A stretch of DNA of 64,000 nucleotides from Mitragyna speciosa (Eukaryota > Streptophyta > Magnoliopsida > Gentianales > Rubiaceae): contig CM045564.1 of NCBI GenBank assembly GCA_024721245.1, positions 15,970,525 to 16,034,524 of the forward strand. Reading direction: 5' to 3'. The notes below the pieces were generated by a model. The model was not told the DNA's origin. It saw nothing but the letters and a program-made list of their open reading frames with translations, and ran no database searches. The translations under genes and the position numbers were made by a program. This document shows, piece by piece, positions 47,897-58,969 of this stretch; the first letter of the stretch is position 1; the number at the start of each line of letters is the position of its first letter.

Positions 47897-49430
47897 ATGG
47901 GTAGCCTGTGCAAAATCAACAAATCAAAGGAGATCGCTCAACTACTCAGAAATTGGAGAAACGCTATGCATCCTTCGGAACAAAATCTAGTGTCACAACA
48001 CTTGGGACATCTAGGCATATCTGATCGATGTAGAGCCTAACGAAGCCATTATTAATGCTCTAGTGCAAGTTTGGGATCCGAGCATTCAGTGTTTAAGTTT
48101 GGTGACTACGAGATGACGATCACACTGGAAGAAATAGCTGATTTTTGGGGCTTTCACTCGATGGTAAGGGTCTGATATTTCCAACTATGAGCGACAAAAG
48201 AGAACTCAGTAAATTCACAGGGTTGAGAGAATCAGTGTTAGCTGGACCGGCGCAAGCAAACTCAATAGAAATCAAACGTTTGTATCATTATTTTGGTTCA
48301 AGAGGATGTTTCGCCGCACAACAAAAGGATTTCTTTATCAGCACTGAAGAGGCATGGTTTCAAAGACGGATTTGGGTCTATGGTTACGTGTTAGCTGGGT
48401 TTTTCCTTTTTCCAAGGCCAGATGACAAGGTAAACATAAGGATTGTGAAGATGATGTCTGAGCTTTTTCATGGGGTCGACGGACATGATCTCACCATAGT
48501 TCCAACCATCATTGCAGATATCTTTGTTGTATGTACCAAATGCAAGATAAAACCCGGTTTCTTTTATGGTCCTAACATTATACTTCAAGTTTGGGCCATG
48601 GAACACCTTTGTCGAAGATCGATGATAAGGTCAGGACTCATTGTAAAGCATGTGAATTGGGTTCAATCTCATAACAAAAGACTCGATCAAGTGAATCAAC
48701 CTAAAGAGGTCAAGGGATACTTAGAGCTTTTTAGTACATTAAGTGAGGAAAAGATCTACTGAGTTTTGGATTGGACTGAGTGTCATAAACCGGTGTTACA
48801 AAATTTTCGAAAAAAATTTATTCCACTATTAGGTATCAATGGGATTGCGCCTTACATACCTCAAAGAATCCTCCGCCAATTCAGTCGCATCCAGGAAATT
48901 CCTCTAGAATTGCAAATTGAAGATTTTCGTGTTACTTTTCAGCACGGGAATTTGTCCTGAGAATATTTCTAGAAAGTCAGAAATCACAGAAGCATGGGGA
49001 AGTCGTTGCACGGACCAGAATATCTCCTTTGATTCAAAGAACAAAGGCACTCCTAGGACTACTCCGCAATATGACGAATGGCTTAGGAATCAGAGTCATC
49101 CAAAGGAACAAAGCATGGTTGACCCCGTTGAGGAAATCAGTCGATTGAAAGCCCTGTTGGAAATGAAAGATCGCTAAATAATACAGGTAAAGCAGAATTC
49201 CGAGAAGAACAAGGAGGTCATATGAATCTGTCAAGCAACTTTATACAGAAGCGAAACAAGAACTGCGAGAAAAGAAAAGGAAATGCTTGAAGTTGAAAGA
49301 CGACATCAATCACACGATGAACAGGTACTCTTGGGAACCGGACCACAGCAAAGCTCAGCGCTTGGAAGATTCAGTTGAAGAAAGTCTTAGAATGTGTAGA
49401 TGAGTTGACAGAATGATGTACCCTCTTACA
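47897..49430 (+). pseudogene. Tat/Ogre ORF1 (extra 5' ORF)
   Basis: ATG at 47897 opens MGSLCKINKSKEIAQLLRNW. Frame changes near 48023, 48080 and 48150 lead to the main block 48145-48762, with LSLDGKGLIFPTMSDKRE, YGYVLAGFFLFPRP and PTIIADIFVVCTKCK. This is a conserved plant-retroelement domain of unknown function, which I believe is now catalogued as DUF7745 and is related to plant-mobile-domain proteins. After a stop at 48762 the tail shows EEISRLKALLEMK and an acidic/basic coiled-coil-like end near 49400. Presence upstream of gag is typical for Ogre. Its role is not known. Confidence 0.75.
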
Positions 49431-49830
49431 TTGAGATTGCAATGAAAATAGTGAGGTTTTGTTTTTATGTTCAAGTTGTATGGAAGTTGACTCAAGAAAT
49501 GAAAAGACTATTTCTTTTGGAACTGAAGTTCATCCTGCTCAAATATTGAAAGGGGGGTCTCACCCTAAAGGATTACATTTCATGCTAGGCCTACCCTTGG
49601 CATAATAAGGGCTCCCCCTAGGACATGCATTGAAATTAGTGATACACTTACTAACTTCAGTATTTTTCTTTTTCCTTTTTGAACAATAAAATTTTTGACA
49701 GTACCAATAATGAAAGGACGACTGAATCAATTTCCTTTCCAACATGTATTTTCAGGTACTCTTAATCATAGCTTCATTCCATCAAAACCCCATTTACACG
49801 TGGTCTCGTGCCAGATTACTGCATATAAAC
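49431..49830 (+). other. spacer between ORF1 and gag
   Basis: AT-rich 400 bp with no domain. It ends at the likely gag ATG at 49831. Confidence 0.5.
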
Positions 49831-51820
49831 ATGAGTAACCGTCCGTAGTCTCCCGAAGTACCCACGGGAAATCAGTTATCTGAGATGATGGCACTAAGGG
49901 CCTAAATGAATGAAATGCTCTCCAAAATGAACGACATGACTCAAGAGGTGTCTTCTCACAGTCAAATTATCGCACATTTCATCAGTAACATGAACAATGG
50001 TGGCTCTACTTCTAGTGCACCAACTGCTCAGGGAACTCTGCAGACCCGACTCAATATAGGTAGGAACACACTAGATGTAAACAACACTGTCCCAATTACC
50101 CAACAGGCTCCGCCCTTGGATACTCAGAATACCCAAGTGCCTCCTTCGCCTCTAATCATTCAGAACCCACCAATGCCCATTCCAATTCCTCCTAGCCCTA
50201 GACATGCTCAAAACACCCTAGAACAACCTCAATACCCTCAGCAAACCACCCATTTTACCCTGAACAACCAACCCTTGCCAGTCCATACTTACAAGCCAAT
50301 TTGTGCTGGATTCCAGATTTCAAGGAGGAGCGGATAGCAGATCCATATTCCAAAGAAGAGAATCCCAATGTGATAAAAAGGCTTTATTAAGGAGGTTGGA
50401 TAGGTTTGATGAATTTATCAAAGAAAGTTAGGGATTCGACAAATATGGAGAATTGAACTATGAAGACTTTTGCATATTTCCAAATACCCAGCTGCCACCA
50501 AAATTCAAAGTCTTAGAGTTTTCTAAGTACAATGGTAATGGGGACCCTGTGGTTCATCCTCAAGATGTTCTGTAACAAGTTGAGAAAGCCGACTGAAGAT
50601 GATAGATTGCCGATGAGGTTATTTGGTGAAAGTTTAGAAAAGGATGCATTGGAGTGGTATTTGAAGTTGGACTTTTCGAAAATTCGAAACTGGACGGACC
50701 TCTCTAGAGCTTTTATCAAGCAGTATGAGTTCAACTGTGATCTAGTACCTGATAGATTCTCTTTGGTAGAATTGAAAAAGAAACCTTCGGAAAGCTATGT
50801 AGCCTATGGTCAGAGGTGGCGAAGCGTCGCAGCCAAGGTGAGCCCGCCGATCGATGAGAACGAAATGGTGAAGCTGTTTATTGATGCCCAAGACCCGCCG
50901 TACTACCAGGCGATTGTTGGTTCCATTGGAAAAGTCTTTTGCTCAGGTTATTGAACAAGCAGAAGGCCATAGAGAGAGGTGTGAAAAAAGGAAAAGTAGT
51001 GGATATGGCGGCTGTAAAAATGCAAATTGAGTCTTTGCAAAACATGAACAATGTGAAAAAGGCCATTGGAAAGAAGCCCGAAAAGAAGGAAGGGGAAGCA
51101 GCTTTTGTCATAAACCAAGGTCCCAATCCTAAACCCAGATTCAATAACCGATCAAACTACCCGACTCAACACCTACAGTATCCCCATTCAACACCTCCGT
51201 CACCTGTTTACCCTCAATATCCTCAACCCGTTTTCAACACCCAATCTCAACCAGTAAATGTTCAACCATTCTACCCAAACACCCAACCCATGTTCCAAAA
51301 CCCTCGACCCACACAAAATAACTTTCGCCCACCCATTCAGAATCGCCCGAGGCTTGTTTATCCTAACAATTACGCTCCACCCAATCAGCCTCAAAATACA
51401 ACAGGTCCAGCTAACCCTCCACAGAGGCGGCCTAGGGCTTTCACTCCCCTTGGTCGTCCTTTAGATCAGATATATGACCAATTGAGAGCAGCGGGCAAGA
51501 TTGGCACAATACCACAGAAAACTTTTCTTAACGGGTTACCCCATGACTATGATCATCAAGCCATCTGTGCTTACCATTCCTGGAGGTCGGGGACACCCCA
51601 CAGCTAACTGTTGGGCTTTGAAACACAAGATTCAGGACATGATTGATGATGGAGAAATAGTATTGAGGAGAGGGAGAGGACAGGCACCCAATGTAGACAA
51701 TAACCCTTTGCCTCAGCATGGATCTACAGTTGGGATGATTACCTTGGATGAAGAGTTTGCTGATCCTTCTGAGATGATAGTTGCGATTGAAGAGATAGTT
51801 GGCTGTTACTGATGGGGATG
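49831..51820 (+). pseudogene. Tat/Ogre gag
   Basis: From ATG 49831 the N-terminus has a stop early, then EMLSKMNDMTQEVSSHSQII and a long Pro/Gln-rich region (49906-50337). After frameshifts comes the Retrotrans_gag core (LFGESLEKDALEWYLKLDF, FIKQYEFNCDLVPDRFSL, 50610-50900). A second Pro/Asn/Gln-rich region (51120-51440) follows. FTPLGRPLDQIYDQLRAAGK precedes a finger-like CAYHS...GHPTANCWALKHKIQD near 51565-51630. It would build the particle and bind RNA. There are at least five frame breaks. Confidence 0.82.
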
Positions 51821-52439
51821 ACAGGCGAGCTAGAGCGATGCTATCTGGAAAAGAATTCATGAGTCAATATATGGATGATATTTTTACTAGAAAATTGGCA
51901 TCACCTGTAACTCAACCAAAAGAACCGACTTATGTCAGAAGAAGTACTGTCAGCCTGTCAATTCATCAAGCAGCCATTTGTTCTAGATGTTTCACCTTTT
52001 GAATTGGAAGTCTTTGAACCCGAGATCATCGATTTGCCAGAACAGCTTGCCAATAGAGGACTTACAACAAGTGCCTTGGAATTATGAAGCTCTGAATACG
52101 ATGGTGATGTTACAACAGTTTTGAGGTCTGGAAGAGTGATGGCTGAACCAGAGATTATGGTTCCAGCTAAGGGGAAGGAGAGCACTCTGCCACCCAAATC
52201 ACCTGTTAGTGAGAAGGACGCTGAAGACTTTTTGAGGATCTTAAAGAGAAGTGAATACAAGGTAGTGGAACAGTTGAGTCGAATGCCGGCACAGATTTCG
52301 ATTCTCAACCTCTTGTTAACATCTGAGTTGCATCGGGATGCCCTTTTGAAAGATTCTTAACGAGTCTCATGTTCCCAAGGATATTCCCACTGAAAAATTG
52401 GCTGGAATAGTAGGAAATATTTTGGCATCTAACCAGATC

Positions 52440-52660
52440 ACCTTTTTCTGAGGATGAGCTGACGCCCGAAGGGAAGGGACACAACAAAGCTCTGTACATA
52501 TCCGTGCGATGCAATGGGAAACATCTGCCTAGGGTTTTGATTGATAATGGGTCTGCTCTGAATATCTGTCCCTGGGGCACTCTAGCAAAAGTTGGGATAC
52601 TTGAAATCACAAGTCCGTCAATCGCCAACTATAGTCAGAGGATTCGATGGATCAAGGAAA
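52440..52660 (+). pseudogene. Tat/Ogre aspartic protease
   Basis: HNKALYISVRCNGKHLPRVL is followed by IDNGSALNICPWGTL. The catalytic motif is D-N-G-S, the variant usual in Tat elements in place of DTGA or DSGA. MLLGRPWIHSSGSIPSSLHQ near 52753 is the end of the domain, in another frame. Confidence 0.82.
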
Positions 52661-53009
52661 GAGACTATGGGAGAGATCGATTTAGTGCTTGAAATGGGTC
52701 CAGCCCAATATCAGGTTACCTGTCAAGTCATGATTTTTCGGGAATCTACAATGTGCTACTAGGGCGACCATGGATTCACTCTTCAGGATCGATACCATCA
52801 TCCTTGCACCAGTTAGTAAAATTCATTATGGATGATAAACAGATCACTGTCTTTGCTGAGGACGACTGCACCATGATGATAAACCACGGATCTTCAGGAA
52901 AAGTAAAAGACAAGTTGCCATTGGATCAAAGTTTTCGCGCTTCCGACATTGTATCGGTTAATTGGATCCCTGAAGGAAAGCCACCTGTGGAACCGATGTT
53001 ATCTGATGC

Positions 53010-53200
53010 CAGTATCATGATTGCCAAAGAACTAATCAGGGCTGATTACCAACCAGGTAAGGGCATTGGAAGGATGCTACAAGGAGTGGTAGAACCCATT
53101 CAGTTGACAGAGCAGAAGGATACCTTTGGGCTTGGTTTTCACCCAACTGGTAAGGATGTGAAAGAGATGAAAGAAAAGAAGAGAGTTGAGAAGGAAGGAC
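53010..53200 (+). pseudogene. G-patch domain in Tat/Ogre polyprotein
   Basis: YQPGKGIGRMLQGVVEPIQL and DTFGLGFHPTGKDV show the glycine-spaced pattern of a G-patch. In Tat/Ogre polyproteins this domain lies between protease and RT. An RNA-binding or protein-binding role is inferred from the family. Confidence 0.75.
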
Positions 53201-53435
53201 GGCACGTCCCACTCTATATTCTCCCACTTTATTATAGCTTTCCGAGGTCAGTCTGGTGTTACTATCTCTGAAATCTGCAATGAGGATGATAATGTCGAAG
53301 AAGGAATAAGCCGCCTGTTCATCGGAATGACTGACATTGAAGGAAGCATCTGACACTTGCCAGTTTCGATGAAATTGAAGAAGGGGCATTGAACAACTGG
53401 ATTGCCGATTATCTCCCTATGCAAAGGGAGTTTCG

Positions 53436-53736
53436 GTAAATTTGGGATCACTTCTGCTCAATGTCCATATCTAGACAGAGCCCTAGAGTGGACTTTTTCT
53501 TTTATGTTAATAGAGTCAGGCTCATATCATGTTTTGCATTTTACTTTTCAATGAAAATGAGTTTTTTAAACCTTTCTTTAAGTTGAATTGCGTCTTTATC
53601 ATTTTCCTTGAAGGATAGTGCCACACTTCTGTGGTTGTACATATTCCACTTTTTAAATTAATGCATTCTGAGTTTTAATGAGATGAAGATTATGTTTTGT
53701 CTATTTATTTATGTATTCTTTACTTTATTTTTTCAG
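53436..53736 (+). other. Tat/Ogre intron between protease and RT
   Basis: Donor TTTCG|GTAAATTT after LPMQREF, acceptor TTTATTTTTTCAG before ATGGCGAAAATAAC, length 301 nt, T-rich, no coding inside. Ogre elements have an intron here. The exact reading-frame join looks off by one in this copy, which may be due to an indel. Confidence 0.7.
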
Positions 53737-55090
53737 ATGGCGAAAATAACTGCTTATGATCCTTTGGATGTCACTTTACTTGAAACCGATGATTGCAATT
53801 TCGATATCTCTCTGAATTCTGAAATAAGTGCAAATCGCTGATGAGAATGAGAGTGATATCGAAGAAGATTATGATTCCGTACTTAAGAATCTTGAACAAT
53901 ATGAGGAAAAACTCAAGCCAAACCTGGAAGAAACAGAAACTATTAATATTGGCACTAAGACAGAGGTGAAAGAAGTTAAAATCAGTGTGCATTTAAACAA
54001 GAAGCAGAGAAGTGAAATGATTGAATTCCTCACACAGTTTCAAGATGTGTTTCGCATGGTCATATGATGATATGCCTGGAGTTTCTACTGATATAGTAGT
54101 TCACCGATTGCCCACTGACCCAAACTTTCCTCCAGTAAAACAAAAAGCCTCGTAAATTCAAACCCGAAATGAGCCTTAAGATTAAAGAGCAAGATAGTCA
54201 AGCAATTCAATGCCAATATCATTGTTGTGTCCCACTATCCCGTTTGGCTATCGAATATGGTTCCGGTTCTCAAAAAGTCGGGAGAAGTGCGAGTTTGTGT
54301 GGATTATCGGGATTTAAACAAAGCCTAGTCCAAAGGATGATTTTTCTTTACCCAATATTCACATTTTGTTGGACAACACAGCAGGACATGAAATGGATTC
54401 GTTCATTGATTGTTTCGCTGGGTACCATCAGCTCTTGGTAGCAGAAGAAGATAGGGAGAAAACAGTCATTCATCACTCCATGGGGTACATTCTGTTATAG
54501 AGTCATGCCTTTTGGACTGAAAGAATGCTGGGGCCACTTATCAAAGGACTATGACTACGTTGTTTCACGACATGATCCACAAGGAGATAGAAGTTTATGT
54601 GGATGACATCATAGTCAAGTCTAAGAGGTCCGAAGACTCATTTGGTAGATTTGAGAAAACTGTTTGAAAGGTTGAGGAAATATAGTTTGAGATTGAATCC
54701 TGCAAAATGTGCTTTCGGATCTCCTGCTGGAAAAGTTATTGGGATTTATTGTTAGCAAGAAGGGTATCGAGATAGATCCCACAAAGATAAAAGCTATACG
54801 AGAAATGCCAATTCCAAAGACACAGAAGGACGTGAAAAGTTTTCTGAGAAAGATAAATTTCATTGGCAGATTTATCGCTCAGTTAACCCTCACTTGTGAG
54901 CCACTGTTTAAGTTGTTAAGGAAGAATGCCCCAATGGATTGGAACGATGATTGTCAGCAGGCTTTTGATAAGATTAAAGATTATCTGTTGAATCCTCCCT
55001 ATCTTAGTGCCACCAAAGCCAGGCCGACCACTCATCATGTATATCTCAGTTCTGGACGGAGCGATGGGTTGTGTCTTGGGTCAGCATGAT
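53737..55090 (+). pseudogene. Tat/Ogre reverse transcriptase
   Basis: The segment opens with an acidic region (ENESDIEEDYDSVLKNLEQY) and FLTQFQDVF, and continues STDIVVHRLPTDPNFPPVKQ. VCVDYRDLNK-like sequence is near 54300, HILLDNTAGHEMDSFIDCF and GYHQLLVAEEDREKT are near 54370-54470, and EVYVDDIIVKS (YVDD at 54596-54607) carries intact catalytic aspartates. FERLRKYSLRLNPAKCAFG and KGIEIDPTKIKAI end the domain. Frames change many times. It copies the RNA genome into DNA in the family. Confidence 0.87.
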
Positions 55091-56048
55091 GATTCAGGAA
55101 AGAAGGAGCAGGCAATCTATTACTTGAGTAAGAAGTTCACGGCTTATGAGGCGAACTATTCATTTCCTGGAAAGGTTGTGTTGTGCATTAGCTTGGGCTG
55201 CTCAGAAACTCAGACATTATCTTCTTGATCACACCACCTACCTTATATCTCGATCAGATCCTTTGAGGTACTTACTTGAGAAACCAATGCCCACTGGACG
55301 CATGGCTAAATGGCAGATGATTCTCAGTCAATTTGACATTGTGTTCACAACTCAGAAGGCAGTCAAGGGTCAAGCTATTGCAGATCATTTGGCAGGGAAT
55401 CCCTTAGAAGATGATTATGCACCCTTGCACACTTATTTTCCGGATGAAGAGATATTGTTTGTGGGAGCGGTAGATCATACGAATGAGGAATCTTCGGGAT
55501 GGAGGTTATTCTTTGACGGTGCCTCGAATTCGTTCGGAGCAGGGATAGGTGCAGTTCTGATATCACCTGATGGAAAACATTATCCTGCTACAGCTAAGTT
55601 GAAATTTGAATGCACTAATAACATGGCCGAGTATGAAGCCTGTATTTTGGGTTTGAAAATGGCATTGGATATGGATATTAGGGAGTTAGCAGTGTTCAGT
55701 GATTCTGACTTGTTAGTTCATCAAACATTGAGAAAATGGATAACTCGGGATTCTAAGATCATTCCGTATCATTGTTGCTTACTCACTCTTGCCAGGCAAT
55801 TCAAAACCCTGGAATTCACTCACATTCCGCGTACTCGAAATATATTTGCAGATGCTTTAGCAACTTTGTCTTCCATGATCAGTCACCCTGATAATATGGT
55901 GATCGATCCCATCTCCATCAAGATTCAAGAAGAACCAGCTCACTGTCTGCGCATTGAGCGGGAACCCGATGGTCTCCCATGGTTTCATGATTTGAAAGAG
56001 TATTTAAAGAATGGATTCTATCCCTCAGGGCATCAGTACAAGAGCTAA
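55090..56048 (+). pseudogene. Tat/Ogre RNase H regions (connection plus additional RNase H)
   Basis: The first part (HYLLDHTTYLISRSDPLRYL, GRMAKWQMILSQFDI) is the usual gypsy RNase H remnant. The second is a complete-looking extra RNase H: WRLFFDGASNSFGAGIGAVL (D), CTNNMAEYEACILGLKMAL (E), ELAVFSDSDLLVHQ (D), IPRTRNIFADALATLSS (D). The open frame runs 55146-56048. A second RNase H is diagnostic of the Tat lineage. Confidence 0.88.
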
Positions 56049-56099
56049 GAATTTTCTCCGAAGGATGTCTATGAGATTTTTCTTGAACGGAGAAGTATT

Positions 56100-57222
56100 G
56101 TATAAAAGGTCAAGCGATCTAGGTCCTTTTGAGATGTGTAGATGAAAAGGAAGCTGAATATTTGATGAGGAAAGTACACTAGCGGCGTGTGCGGGCCACA
56201 TATGAATGGACACTTGCTGGCTAAGAAGATAATGAGAACCGGACATTTTTGGCTTACCATGGAGCATGACTGTGTTGAGTTCGCCAGAAAGTGCGTTAAG
56301 TGTCAAATGCATGGTGATGTGATACATGCTCCTCTCTCGGAACTCCACAGTATGACTGCTCCCTTGGCCTTGTTCAATGTGGGGAATGGATGCGATTGGA
56401 GCTATTGATCCTCCCGCTTCAAATGGCCATCGATTTATTCTAGTAGCAATAGAGTATTTCACTAAGTGGGTTGAGGCCTGAGTCTTACCGGCACGTGACT
56501 AAGAAAGTGGTAACTGATTTTTTGAGAAATCATATTATCTGCCGTTTTGGGATACCAGAGACATTGATTACGGATAACGGCAAAAAATCTCAACAATGAC
56601 TTGGTGGATGGGTTGTGTGAACAGTTCAAGATCAAGCATCGAAACTCTGCCATCTATAGACCTCAGATGAATGGAAGCTAGTAGAGGCTGCCAATAAGAA
56701 TTTGAAGAAGATCATCCGAAAGATGACTGAACACGCATCGAGATTGGCATGAGAAGTTGCCTTATGCATTGTTGGCATAATAGGACAGCTTATAAGAACT
56801 TCTACTGGGACAACTCCATATTCTCTTATGTATGAGATGGAAGCAAGTATTGCCAGCAGAAATTGAGATTCCTTCTCTGCGTATATTGATGGAAGCCCAG
56901 TTGGAAGAAGCTGAATGGGTCAAGGCAACGTCATGAGCAGTTGACATTGATTGATGAAAAGCGGTTGAATGCTGTTTGTCATGGACAGTGCTACCAAAGG
57001 CGAATGGCCCGTGCTTATCAAAAGAAGGTTAAACCTCGCCAATTCAAAATCGGAGACAAAGTCCTAAAGCGAATTCTCCCAATTCAAGAAGAAGCTAAGG
57101 GCAAATTTGCTCCAAATTGGCAAGGTCCATTCATCGTGAAAAAAGTACTATCAGGAGGAGGCCTTGTTCTGACAGAAATGGATGGTCAAGTGTTTCCCAA
57201 ATCATCAATTCAGACATGGTAA
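56100..57222 (+). pseudogene. Tat/Ogre integrase
   Basis: HHCC finger: CGPHMNGHLLAKKIMRTGHF and CVEFARKCVKCQ. Core: GAIDPPASNGHRFILVAIEY-like sequence near 56400, GIPETLITDNG (56555), and VEAANKNLKKIIRKM (56690) with the catalytic E. Then TSTGTTPYSLMYEME. C-terminus: ARAYQKKVKPRQFKIGDKVL and FAPNWQGPFIVKKVL, ending at a stop at 57222. Several frame breaks lie in the middle, but the last 93 codons are intact. Confidence 0.87.
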
Positions 57223-58969
57223 AAAGGTTTTACATTTGATTAGTAAGTTTTCTTTTAAAATTGTTGCAAAAGAAGACGGATCAAAGGCGGGCCTTCTTTC
57301 TTTTCCCTTAAACATTTTTCCTTAGTTTTTCCCATTTGAGCCTTCAGAATCTATGAATTTCGTTTCATAACCCACTTGATGGTCGCACCCCATACTGGGC
57401 AATTTTTATCTATTGGTTGTTGCGTAAAAGAAAATGAAATGAAAAATGATAAAAATGAAATGAAAAATGATACAAAAGAAAACCCCATGGAAAGTAACAA
57501 ACTGGGGCAAAAAAAAAAAAATTCCTAAAGGGGAAAGAATAAAGTTAGGATAAGTTTTTCTAAAAGCGCGACCTCAAGATAATTAACCTTTTCATGAATG
57601 CTGCTTTTTGACCTTAATCTTTCAAGCACTTTACCTGACCCCGTTACAAAAATCGAGAATGTTACCGACCTCCGTCCTTGTTTTGTGATAATTTTAAAAT
57701 GAAAATTTACAAATCAATATGGTATATGATGTTAATATATCCATCCCTAATCAATCAAGGAATTATTGTCTTACTGATGCCAAATATTTTTATATAAGTC
57801 TGATTTTATGAAACAGGAAATGATCGATCAAGATTTGAATGTTGATTGTTCTCTTTTTCTCTCTACAAAAGCGAAAACCCGAAAGGGGCGCTTCAAAAAA
57901 AAAAACAAAAAATGAAAACGAAAGAAAAAAAAGCAAGAAAAAAAAAAGAAAGAAAAAAAAAAAAAGGGGAGGGGGAAACCTCGGTGAAAACCTGAAAGGG
58001 AGCTGAGGTCGGGAAATAACAAGCGAAGGCTCACAAGTGAGGAAGTAGAATACACCTGGGATAGATGTGGAATTCTTTGCAGAAGCTGGTGACCTTGGTT
58101 ACTTGAGAATTTTCTTCTGTATTGATCATCTTGGAGCAATATCGGAATTCAAGTGGAACTGACATCCAGAGGATCAAAATGGCAGATTTCTTCGAGTCGT
58201 CGTTGGAAATTAATTTTTCATTCGAACATAATGATTAGTTGTTATTGAAAGTTTTATATATACATATACGAAAATATTTAGTGTACAGAATTTCTTTTGT
58301 CGTTGCATCTGTCAGATTTTTCGGTGATATATTCATTTTTCATCTTTTTCGAAAACATGACATTTTTTGTGTCTTAGTGTGCAATATAAGCAAAAGTGAT
58401 CCTAAATTTATCGAGATCCCGAGAGGCATATGGGAGAGCACACAGGGCATTTATCGCAAATCATGGATCAGAGAATTTAGGAAATCAGAAAATGTCATGA
58501 AGCAAGGGCCGGAGACCAATTCAGGATCCTGGATTGTGATACTTATGTTTATATGCAATAAGTGGATCAAAAGACTGTCAAGTGGTGGCATAACTTTTGC
58601 AATTATTGTTTTCTTTCTCTCTTTTGCAGATTTGGTCACACTATCTCCAATTCAGATTTTGACAAGAATAACAACTGAGGCAATTTTGTTAAGTTAATGA
58701 TAGCTTGATAAAAAAAAAACAAAAAAAAATTTTGAGTTAGTTATGATAATTTATGTTTACAGCAAAATTTTGAAAAGAATATTTTATGTTGAAGTGAGTG
58801 GTTGGAAGGTTTAAGTCAAATAAGATTTTAATGTTTTTATATGACACCGAACATTGAAAAAGCACGATTTCAAAAGGTTTTGACGCCATACACTAGGGCA
58901 AAATTTTTAGAAAAATTTTGACAAGTTTTGCAATGATTTTTAAGTTTCCCAATGTCTTAATTTTATCAT
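57223..58969 (+). other. 3' untranslated region of Tat/Ogre, proximal part, with a purine-rich tract
   Basis: No element domain. A purine-only stretch of poly-A with G interruptions lies at about 57890-57975. It is flanked by AAAACCCGAAAGGGG and AAAACCTGAAAGGGAG, a short direct repeat. The open stretch 58239-58697 has no recognised domain. Confidence 0.55.
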
